From NCBI GenBank assembly GCA_037576215.1, contig JBANDB010000008.1, positions 2,356,001 to 2,420,000 of the forward strand: 64,000 bases of DNA, in the 5' to 3' direction. Below, piece by piece: positions 34,149-43,830 of this stretch (positions are counted from its first letter, which is position 1; every line of letters starts with the position of its first letter). Made by a program: the position numbers and the translations under genes. Below the pieces are notes generated by a model. The model made no database searches. It was not told where the DNA came from and saw only the letters and a program-made list of their open reading frames with translations. The stretch is from Armillaria gallica (Eukaryota; Basidiomycota; Agaricomycetes; Agaricales; Physalacriaceae).

Positions 34149-34188
34149 GATGTGTACAGCATAGGCGGTCACTGCTAGGGAACCCAAT

Positions 34189-35959
34189 TTATCTGGAGTC
34201 TAATGCTGTAAGTGAGAATACCATATCCAAAGCGCCCTTGGTTTTTAGCAATTCCCTTTGAAATCGTAGTTCCATCAAGACTTTCTTCTGCAATTGAAGG
34301 AATAGAGAATCGATCAGAGGTGATTGTCCTATAACGGAGGCGTACATCTCTGCAAGTGCAGCTTAAGTATTTTGTAAGACGCGGAAAGAAAATGGCCGTA
34401 CCAATAACCATGCTCGCAACGTCACACGCCATCTCTCCGAAACGAGGGTCAGTGACGTATTTGACCAGTAATCGTAGCACTGGTTCTAGGAGGACGTCGT
34501 CGCGTCCGGCTAGTGCGGTGCGAAGGCCATCGCGATGAATAAGCTCTTGTATTAGCGCAAAAGCTGTCGCTGGAGGAACATTCTGTATGCCTGAATTTAA
34601 TGATGCACGCACAACAATGCTTGACAAGGTTCACCTTGCGCAGGACCGAATCAAGGGCAGCAGAATATTTAAAGCCCTTCAAGAATCGGTCGTAATCCTT
34701 CAGGCGCTTCGTGCGCTTGCTTTCTATCCGGAATTCGTTGGCATCTCCGATGGGCCTTGACTTTGACTTGTTTTTGGTCTGCCCTTGACCTATTCCTGAG
34801 CCGAGGAATGATTCAAATGCGCCCGATCGGACATTTGATGCAGAAAATGGTGCATTGTCTGACGTTTCTGAAGCTTTTTGCTGTCTTCGGCGGACCGACA
34901 ACGTCCCGTCACTCATTCCGGCAGCTATATGGCTTTCGTCTGGCTAAAAGGTTGGACATGTGACGTGCAAGAAAGAACGAAAAGACGAAAAGACGAACCG
35001 ACACAGCGAGACAAAGAATGGGAGCTGGATATCGCATAGTATGCACAACTTTATATGTGCTCACATCGTAAACCTTTACCATTTGATCGAGACCTCCTGT
35101 TAGAAGACGGCTAGCAGAGGCATTGAAGGCTAGGGATGTGATGGTCTTTTGATGATTTGACAACGCTCGTGTACAACGCCCTCCAGCGACAATATCCCAG
35201 GCGCGAATAATGGGACCGCTGGAGGAGATGGCGACAGTGCCGGAGGGGAACATCAACACCTGCTCTACAGCAGTCTTTTCTCCGCTATTGCTTTGGCCCA
35301 TGATCATCTCACAATGGCCGGAACGAGCGTCAAACATACGTACAGTTCCATCGTAGGACCCAGTTAAGATAATGTTGGGATTCGAAGATGAGACTTGTCC
35401 TGTTCGAACGTAGTCCGTGTGCGACGTGAAAGTGGATATGCTGGTTTGGGATGGGACGTCCCACAACTTGGCGGTGGTATCATCGGAGCAAGAGAGAATT
35501 TGCGTGGGAGTCAAGGTAGAGAATTTGGTCACATATACGGGTTGTTTGTGAGAGTCTAGAGTTCTCAGGATGGCTCGTGAATTTATGTCAAATACCTTGA
35601 GAGTCACAATGAGAATATGGAAAGGAAACGGAAACAGTACACACTTGAATTAGACCAGTATCATCTCCTGCCACGACCAGTTTGCCATCTGCACGTATTG
35701 TACCACTACGAGCCACGTCTTTAAACCGTGCTATCGTCTTGGTGACCTTTTGGGTGCGCGGGGCATATATCTGGACGCGAGTCGCAGCGGTGACTGCATA
35801 CCGATGTGGTTTGGAAGGAGAGAAATGGACAGATGTGACGGGGGCGTATTCCTTGACAAAAACAGGGTATTTAAACTGTCGCCAATATCGGGACTCTGGG
35901 CTGTGTTTAGTAGAGGACGGCCGGGCGTGCGATTTGACGACGACGGGCTGGTAGTCCAT
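34189..35959 (-). CDS. UTP15: U3 snoRNP / t-UTP subunit Utp15
   Basis: Utp15 is a WD40 subunit of the t-UTP (UTP-A) complex that starts small-subunit processome assembly on pre-rRNA in the nucleolus. From ATG 35957-35959: MDYQPVVVKSHARP, then YWRQFKYPVFVKEYAPVTSVHFSP, the WD repeats (YAVTAATRVQIYAPRT, KLVVAGDDTGLIQVFDINSR, ILSCSDDTTAKLWDV, ILTGSYDGTVRMFDAR, VAISSSGPIIRAWDI, RLLTGGLDQMVKVYDVS), and the Utp15 C-terminal domain (RIESKRTKRLKDYDRFLKGFKYSAALDSVLR, VPPATAFALIQELIHRDGLRTALAGRD, LLEPVLRLLVKYVTDPRF). The last exon ends VFSLTALDSR with stop 34189-34191. It shares a 173-bp divergent promoter with TCTP. Confidence 0.92.
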
Positions 35960-36132
35960 AAGAGTCCACAATTTGTCGCCGTGTCACACCAAAAATTTTG
36001 TCACAGATAAAGCGATTGTCGGGAGTTGCCGTCTAGATCGATTGCAGCTGATTTCACCACTTTTTCTTACTTTCTTTCCCTCCTCCTCTTCCTGCCCTTT
36101 TTGCTTCCTGTACATATCTGTGGACTAGCATC
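35960..36132. promoter_or_regulatory. 173-bp bidirectional promoter UTP15 / TCTP
   Basis: It is the same length as the RAD7/CTNNBL1 divergent spacer. It contains a long pyrimidine-rich tract (about 36060-36110) directly upstream of the TCTP ATG, a feature seen before translation-linked genes. Confidence 0.6.
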
Positions 36133-36945
36133 ATGTTGTTGTACGAAGACGTTATCTCTGGAGATGAGATGTTCTCCGATGCCTTTCCCGTGTAAGTTTG
36201 AATCACCCTCCCTGTGATAGATCACTGATTTATATAAAATACAGGAAACTCGTCGACGATATTGTCTTCGAGGTAGATTGCCAGACAATCACTATCAAGC
36301 CCGGTGCCGATGTCGATATCGGTGTGTATCAACAGACACTGGAACGCCTGTGCGCTTACCGGATGTGCACTAGGTGCCAATCCCTCTGCTGAGGAGCAAG
36401 ATGAAGGTCTTGAGGAAGGAGCGATACAGGTCAACAATGTCGTCCACTCCTTCCGTCTTCAGTCGACCGCCTTTGACAGGAAGTCCTTCCTGCTGTACTT
36501 GAAGGTATCCATGATTGTGTTTGGGTGGAGAGAGAGATCTCACTCTTTGTTCAGGGATACATGAAAACTGTCAAGGCCAAACTCGCTGAGACAAACCCTG
36601 ACCGTGTCGAGGGCTTCGAGAAGGGTGCCCAGGCATACGCCAAAAAGATCGTCGCCAACTTCAAGGACTTTGAATTCGTAAGTTTTGTGTACTCTGGTCT
36701 TTTTGGTGGCGCTAATGGTCGTGGGAAGTACACTGGAGAGACGATGAATGCCGATGGAATGGTTGCCCTCCTCAATTATCGCGTAAGTGTTTAGCCTCTG
36801 ATCCATACTTATAAACTGTACTGATGCCTCATCAAGGAGGACGGTGTCACCCGTAAGTTTCCAGGTATCCTGCATCGTACTTTTCTGACCATGCCCAGCC
36901 TATTTCACGTTCTGGAAAGATGGCCTGAAGGAGGTCAAACTCTAA
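36133..36945 (+). CDS. TMA19: Translationally controlled tumour protein homologue
   Basis: TCTP (Tma19/Mmi1 in yeast) is a small abundant ribosome- and microtubule-associated protein. From ATG 36133: MLLYEDVISGDEMFSDAFPV, then VDDIVFEVDCQTITIKPGADVDIGANPSAEEQ, the acidic loop, [95 protein letters not shown], with stop 36943-36945, giving about 167 residues as expected. Introns split the gene at V(K), DIG, LK, EF, YR and TP. One exon (36837-36852) is only 16 nt. Splicing at 36669-36719 uses a GTAAGT donor and an atypical GGGAAG acceptor. Confidence 0.93.
36837..36852 (+). other. 16-nt micro-exon in TCTP
   Basis: It is preceded by CATCAAG and followed by GTAAGT. It encodes E-D-G-V-T plus the first base of Pro, and the next exon begins CC-TAT-TTC, giving [14 protein letters not shown], the invariant TCTP C-terminal motif. 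Confidence 0.85.
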
Positions 36946-37129
36946 ATGTTGACTTGCGTATGTTTGCGTGCCACAACACGGATGAAATGGAGGCATATCG
37001 GGGAGTAATAGTGTACGATGCTGTACATACGGAAGCGTTGAAATGTATACGAGTACATATGAGCTGCAACGGAGGTAATAAATTGAGGCATTAAACAGTA
37101 CCAAACACCTTGAACGCGTCGCGCTACCA

Positions 37130-40100
37130 ATGCCTACCATGTCTTCCCTTCCCTCCTCCTTGGAGTCCCTTGTCCTCTCTCTTGTCCCTCCTACGCGAAA
37201 CAATGAACGCCTCAAGGACGAGCTCGTCTTGCACTGTCAGGATATACTAAACAGGTAGGCGCGCCAATGGATCTGCTCTGCCACTGAGCCAAGAACAACT
37301 GCAGTCATATCGGCCAGAACCATGACCCAGATCTAGCGCACCTTGCAGACTCAGTTAAACGACAGCGTATGTGTCGGTTAGTTCTGGAATTTACATTTTG
37401 CTGAGCAGCCCCAAGTACTTCACTCGTCTCCGTCAGGTAGCACATACCTCAAATTCACCAATCTCTTATCTCGACTACTGGACCAGGCTCGTTCTTTATT
37501 TGCTGATAACACGATTTGCTGATGCTCAATTTCAGCCCGTCTTATCAAGAAAACACGCGTCTATTCTCTTTCTATATTCTCTAGCGTCATCATCGGTATC
37601 GCAGTCTTCAGCGCCTTCCCTACTTCCATCACTAGTACCGCCGCCGCCCTCGCGTCCAACCGCCTCACCGATCACAGCAGATCCACCCGTCGATACCCGA
37701 TATGCCAAGGGAAGAACGAAAGCCGATATATTGAGAGAATACCGCACAAAGACAGGTACAGATGTTTCCTTCTATGCCTCAAAGCTGCGCTCATTCTCTC
37801 CAGGCCGTGCCATTATTCCTGAGCACTTGCTACTCCGTGATACTCTCTATCTATTGCAAGGCATTTCAGGAAAATACGTCCGGTTTTCATTGCAGAATGA
37901 CGAGGAGAATACACTCGTGTTTGTGGAAGACTCGGTGCGTGCTCATCCACTCTTACCTATTTCTGCTAACAGAAGAGCAGAGATACATGATATCCGAACC
38001 AGTCAAGACACTCATTCATAGATTATCAGAAGTAGGGTATCTCTACACGCGCGTAGAGACCTTTGTGCGGGAACGGGAGGGTGCCCTAGCTGTTGGGATG
38101 ATTGAGCAGAGTCTGTGCCATCATTTGCAAGCCCAGCTTACTGAGTACTATCGTCTCATCGCTGTCTTGGAGTCGCAGATGCCTAATCCGCCGAAGCACC
38201 CGACGGATGAATCAGAAGAGAACCAGAGCATCCGACAGGAAGAGACGGGGCTGACGTTGAAACGGTTGGATGTGTGGATCAATGATTGGCGACTGAGAAT
38301 GAGAATGATGAGTGTATGCGTCGAAGGCGCCCGAGGTATGCTGCCCGCTATCTAGAGTGATCATTTCTGATACCCTCTCCAGATGCACACGGAGGTGCAC
38401 TAGTGAATCTTATCCATAGCTATACTGATAATGGTGACCCCTTTGTGCGAAAGTTTACTGACCAGCTTTTGGAGAGGTTTGACAATTTCAGCGCTGTTCC
38501 TTAACTGATTCTCATTTCCCTTGATAGGTATCCAAGCCCTTCTTTGCTACTCTTCATAAATGGCTATTCTCTGGGGAGCTATATGATCCTTTCAACGAGT
38601 TCTTCGTCGCTATGGATCCGTCTCTGAAACACGTTCAATACACACATCCTTCCTCTCTATCAGGGGGTTTGGACAACCTACAGGCGATGGTCTCGGAGGC
38701 CTGCTCATGGACAACGAAGACACCATTGATAAGAGGGAAAACGGCCTTCAACTATGGCAGTCGAAATATCAATTCCAAGAGGACATGCTGCCCATGTTTG
38801 TGGGCGAGGCTTTTGGAAGAAAGGTCCGTTCAATTTGCCTTGGATATGCACTATACTTATGCCATCCAGATTTTGTCAACTGGTAAAAGTCTGAACTTCA
38901 TTCGATATAGCTGTCATGATAGCGATTGGGTCGCTACCCGAGAGAAAATGAGTGACAGTGGCGGGAGTGCGTCCGTCTTGCATGTCTATATATCTGTAAC
39001 TGATGGGTAACAGCTTTGAAGTACAGCGATATAAACGGACTGGAGCGTTCAATAGACGCTGCTTACCAGGTCGCGAGTCACCGTCTATTCGAGGTCTTCA
39101 TCGACAAGTTCAAGCTTCTCGACCATCTCAAAGCACTACAACACTATCTCCTCCTTGGTCACGGTGACTTCGCCGACCAGCTCATGGAGGCTCTTGGGCA
39201 AGTCCATCAGACACACCATTCTTTCTTCTAATGCCTTCTCTCCACAGTCCTAGCTTAGCCCGCCAAGCCAACACCCTCTTCCGACACAACCTAACCGCCA
39301 CCCTTGAGACAGCCATCCGGTCGTCCAACGCGCAAAATGACCCCGCCCACGTCCTACGCCGGCTCGACTCTCGCATGCTCGAGTATACCCACGGTGAGAT
39401 CGGGTGGGACGTCTTCACACTCGAATACAAAGTCGACGCGCCCATTAACACGGTGATCGACCCCGAGTCGATGATCAAGTACTTGAAACTGTTTAGCCAT
39501 CTATGGCAGATGAAGAGGATAGAGGGCGCGCTGAGTCAGGGATGGATGAGGGTGGCGGGGGATACACGGTCGTTTTTACGAGTTCCTGGTAAGCCCAGGG
39601 CCGTTCCTCCGCAGTGGCCTTTTAGTTGATGACGCACGTTAGATTTGGAGTTCCAATGGCATCAAATCCGGATCGTCAACGCTGAGATGATACATTTCAT
39701 CCGGCAGATGCAGGCGTATTGCCATTTGGAAGTGATCGAGTGTTCGTGGAAGGTGTTGATCGAGTTTTTGAACAAGAAGGAGGGGGACTTGGACGCGATG
39801 ATTAGTGCGCATCGGACATATTTGGATCGCATGGTGAAGAAGGTGCTATTGCTGAGTCCCAAGGCGGGAAGGGAGGTATGTTTGATGGGAGTTTCGATTT
39901 GAACCTCGTTATTGAGTGATATCTAGGAGAACCTACTTGTACAGGTTCGAGAGTTGTTTTTGATAATATTGCAGTTCAGGGAAGCTTCAGTGAGTTTTCC
40001 TCCTCAAATTTTCCCTTTGACTTTGCTAATTAATGTTCGTAGGACAACTTTTACAATTATTGTTTGTCAGAGTCTGTTCGACGAGACAAGGAGTTGGATA

Positions 40101-40368
40101 ATGAACGTGTATGTATATTTTGTGTTTACTGGAAAAGGCGACTGATCCATTCTAGGGGGTATACACTGGACGAGGGACGACAGATACCGAGCTCCCCATA
40201 CAGCTCAATCCAGTCAAAGAGTACGGCTCACAGTTTTCCGAAAAAGCTCAAGCACTGGTGCATCAACTCCAGGTTCACCCAGACTTGGACTGTCGCTTCC
40301 TCGCTGTCAGACTCTCCTTCTCAGAGTACTACCGCACCAAAAAAGATCTGGCAGCTCATAAATCCTAG
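37130..40368 (+). CDS. SPC98: Gamma-tubulin complex component GCP3/Spc98-like
   Basis: Spc97/Spc98-family subunit of the gamma-tubulin complex, which nucleates microtubules at the spindle pole body. From ATG 37130 (MPTMSSLPSSLESLVLSL), the protein has the N-terminal GRIP1 region (LLLRDTLYLLQGISGKYVRF, RLSEVGYLYTRVETFV, GMIEQSLCHHLQAQLTEYYRLIAVLESQM), PFFATLHKWLFSGELYDPFNEFFV, LPMFVGEAFGRK, STGKSLNFIRYSCHDSDWV, then the GRIP2 region (GEIGWDVFTLEYKVDAPINTVI, MIKYLKLFSHLWQMKRIEGAL, LEVIECSWKVLIEFL), ending YYRTKKDLAAHKS at stop 40366-40368. The motif pair GKSLNFIR and YYRLIAVLESQM favours GCP3 over GCP2 and GCP4. The frame is off by one base at the GGGGG run 38663-38667: HPSSLSGG before it and GQPTGDGLGG after it are in different frames. 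Confidence 0.88.
38663..38667 (+). other. Apparent 1-nt frameshift at a G homopolymer in the GCP3 gene
   Basis: With six G instead of five, the sequence reads SLSGGFGQPTGDGLGGLL without a break and continues into QLWQSKYQFQEDMLPMF. I found no GT-AG intron that would explain the shift. Confidence 0.7.
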
Positions 40369-40437
40369 CCGTTGTAGAAAATATGTATGAGCATGAATGC
40401 AATTAATTTGTGTGTGGGGGTATTATACAATATACAT

Positions 40438-42208
40438 TTACAGCTCGTTATGCTCTGGTGTCTCCGTCGACGTGTTTTCAGAAGCACCTCCAAGAGGTAC
40501 TTGAGCGGGCTCTTCCTCAGGAACGACAACCTTGGTCAAGTCATTCTTGGCATGCTCGGTAACGTAAGCAACTAGGCTGTCGAAGCCACGGTCACCTTCA
40601 TAATCAAGCCACTCGCGTCCGCCTGCAGGCTTGAATTTGAGGGTCGGGAAGCCTTGAACGCGGAAGGGAACCGAGGGAGGGAGATCGTTCTCAGTTGCCT
40701 CCATCTTGGCACTGCAAAAAGTCAGCAAAGGGGAAACGAGAAGCAAAATAAGGACATACATCAGGATCTTGTCCTTTTGAGCCGCAAAGTGGTCACCGAG
40801 GTTGTCCCAAGTGGGCTTGAGGCGCTTGCAGTGTCCACACCTTGGCGGATGTTATTAATAGAACATTATTGAAGAATGGAAAAACGTACCATGTTGCGTA
40901 AAATTCAACGAAGACATCCTTGCTGTCATCAAACACGACTTCTTCAAACTGCTTTCCGACGAGGGTAAAGACGCTCTCGTCTTGAGACTCGGGGATAGGC
41001 TCGCTCTTGAGTTCGGGAGTGAGCTTGTCGTCAAGGTACTGCTGGACCCAGTCCTCCACAGCAGCAGCAGAAACCTCCTTGCTCTGGTCATACGGGTACT
41101 TGAGCTGCTTCTCCAAGTCTTGCACAACAAAGCTGGGCCACTTGGCTTCTTGGAGGTTAAGAGCCTTGCCGTGGTCACCGAATTTGACGGCGTCAATCCA
41201 AACAAAGTTGACCTTGGACTTGAATTTCTCGGCGACTGGTTTGATTTCTGCAAGTTTGGCGTCTTTGCCTTCGTCGGAGGGGTCGAGGAAGAGGTATGCA
41301 AGGGGCTTTTGGCTTTGAGCGTAGACAGCGTAGTTGTCACCGTTGACTTCGTCAATGATGGGGATGGCAAGTTCCGCAAGCCATTCTGCAATGTCTTTGG
41401 GTGTGGCGGAGGCAATTGGGTAAGGGTATTCGACACTGGGAGTATCGAAGGAGCGGTATACGATGAGGGCAGGGCAGAGACGCCGAGAGAGGCGAGGACT
41501 TCGGGATCAGAAGATTGTCCAAAGAGGTAGTCGTCGCGGTGGGCATCGGCGGTCTTGGCGAACTCGACAGCCAGGGGGTCTGACGGGTCTGAGACATAGG
41601 CGATGGCGACAACCTTGTCGGAAGATTGGAATTCAACGTGGTTTTCGGCGGTGACGGTGGAGACAGCGGGGAGGGATTGTCTGAAGAGGAGTTAGAGGGC
41701 AAAGAGACGAAATGAAAGGTTCTCACTTGGTCATGTAGGCGACGATGCCATCAGCCTTGCGAGGGCCATTGTAGTCGGCGTATTCACCGTTTTTGTATAC
41801 TCGCAATGTGCTAGATAACAGTTAGGCTGCATTGTAAGAGATAAACGTAGCACTCACGGGTAGCCACCAATACCGTTCGCTTGACAGAGATCGGCCTGGT
41901 CTACACAGTCAACCTTGGCGAGCTTGATGTTTTTCTCTTTGAGCTCAGTGGCAGCCTCTTCGTAATGGGGAGCCAAAGCTTTGCAGTGTCCACACCTTTG
42001 AGGAGATATTGGCACAAGACCAAAGTTCAGCAAAAGACACGTACCATGGAGCAAAGAATTCTACGAGAATGAGAGGTTCTGGGTTGACAATATCGTCAAA
42101 GTCAGCAGCAGTAAGGCTAAGAACGTCGGAAGGGGGGGCGTCGGCGTCAGCAAAGACGGACGAGGCAAAGGCGAGTGCCAGTGCTGGGGCGAGGAAAGAG
42201 TAGCGCAT
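40438..42208 (-). CDS. PDI1: Protein disulfide isomerase
   Basis: ER oxidoreductase forming and rearranging disulfides. From ATG 42206-42208: signal peptide [20 protein letters not shown], domain a with [15 protein letters not shown], redox-inactive b and b' domains ([36 protein letters not shown]), domain a' with [15 protein letters not shown] and GFPTLKFKP, and an acidic tail ending HNEL, an ER retrieval variant of HDEL. The stop is 40438-40440. Both active sites are interrupted by an intron in the Trp codon just before CGHC (41996-42044 and 40841-40889), each 49 nt long. A further intron follows MTKQ in the first half. The b-b' region is one long exon in which codon choice leaves other frames open; those frames are not genes. 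Confidence 0.95.
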
Positions 42209-42456
42209 GGTGGTAAGGTAAGGAAATGGTGATCGAGAATGAAGGGAGCTTTATACGGATTACCGACGTAGTGCGGACTGACGTGTCATCTTTATCAGCT
42301 TCCATTCTGGGAAAAGGTGTGATTGGTGTCTTGTTGGATGTGTACGACAAATCAGCGAGATTCTAGCTGGAACGGGGCCGAATTGGAATGCCAATCAATA
42401 AGAAACTCCGAGAGGCCGTGCGGCTGGATCACATTATTGATTCAAAACACGTAGAT

Positions 42457-43637
42457 TTACAATATAGCTAGGTCAAAATCACAGCCCTTCTGTCGGCCGC
42501 TAGGATACTGTTTCACAGACGACTGGAAAGGACGAGGCGGTGGAAAGTCGGTAACGGGGAATGTATGCAATCCAGCACTGGCAGGCGGGGAGGGGACTGT
42601 GTGATGAATATTAATGAGCAGCCGCCACACAGACGTCATTCTTAAGGACACGTACTTTTTCTTGTTGACCCATTAGTGAGGCCACCGGATGGTCTGGGAG
42701 GAGGTAGTGCGCCTCCGGCTGACGTGGTCCTTAATCTAGTCGCAGGGGCTGCCAGACGCGACGGCGGCAGGGACGGTGGTTGATGCTCAGCTTCAGATAC
42801 CGCACGGACGCGTTCATGAGGTGCCGGTGGAGCGTGTCCGATTGCTGGCGGGGGCTTCCTTGCCGGAGGCGGCGGTGCGACGCGTCCAGACGTGGTGGGT
42901 GACGGCCCGGCGCTCGATGGCCGGGGAGGCGGTGGAGGCGGTGCACGTCCGGGGAGAGTCGGGGGAGCAGGAACGTGTCTGCTGGGAGACTGGCCGAGCT
43001 GTGAGCTGCCTCTAGGTGGAATCGCAGGCGGTGGTCGGGCGATAGAGGGTGGCCGGGCCGATGCTGATGGCGACCCCATGCGTGGCGGGAGTGAAGGGGT
43101 CGGGCGTGCCGGTGGGGCGGGGGCAGGGGTAGCTGGTGGGAGGCGGGGTGGTGGGCGTGCGCTCGTTGGCGGGGACGGCACCCGACGGGGCGGGGGCGGT
43201 GCATTCGATGGCGGAGAGGGTACTCTTCGGGGAGGTGTGGGAACTGTCCTTGCGGGAAGGGTCGGAGTAGGTCGTGCGGGAGCTCTAGGAGTGGCAGGTG
43301 TCGGTACGGGGCGTGCTGGGGGCGCTGGACTGGGCGCATCTCGTTTCGGAATGGATGGCGGCTTACCCAATGTCGGTGGCTTCGCAAGATTATTCTGGCC
43401 AGCTGGCTTCAGCTTTGGCATTCCCCCAGCAAACAGCCCTGCTAATTGAGGCGCTCCTCCTCCCATTGTTGACCCAGCCTGAGAGCTTCCAGTTGAAACA
43501 GCTCCTCTACCAGCTCCTGCTCCTCCACCGCCTCCTCCCTTGGGCGGATCCAGAATTGGAGCACTACGGTCAAGGGTTTCTGCCTTCTTCAACTTCTTGC
43601 CAGCCTGGATTTGCTGCAGCAGAGCGCTCGACGCCAT
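42457..43637 (-). CDS. VRP1: Verprolin/WIP-like actin-binding protein
   Basis: Verprolin (WIP) links actin and WASP at endocytic sites. From ATG 43635-43637: the WH2 motif ALLQQIQAGKKLKKAETLDRS binds G-actin. A Gly-rich stretch and about 250 residues of Pro-rich sequence follow, with many profilin- or SH3-type PPPPP and RxxPxxP motifs. An intron near 42600-42656 (donor GTACGT, acceptor CACAG) joins NGSTRK to IPSPPASAG and the C-terminal WASP-binding-like motif HTFPVTDFPPPRPF...KQYPSG. The protein ends CDFDLAIL at stop 42457-42459. The GC-rich, Pro-codon-rich coding sequence creates long open frames on both strands; only this frame has the WH2 and WASP-binding ends. Confidence 0.88.
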
Positions 43638-43830
43638 TGTAGATCGTGGTAAAGGTAACTGGTCTGTTTGTTCTTGTTACATGTCTTTCTACTGCGCGCA
43701 GACTCAGCTTCACTTCGCCAAGGACTATCCCCTTAGATGGGGACTACAATAAACTATAAACTCCAAATTATTTAAATGAACGTATCCTATTCCGCGACAT
43801 AGATCAAGTCCCAAAAGTACTACTGAGTCC

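Noticed and set aside
40982..41530. 182-codon plus-strand frame across PDI
   Set aside because: It is the shadow of the PDI coding exon. The minus strand gives the conserved PDI b-b' sequence without a break.
42892..43449. Gly-rich 185-codon plus-strand frame across the verprolin gene
   Set aside because: It is the reverse complement of Pro-rich codons; its Gly/Gly-Val pattern is what antisense Pro codons give.
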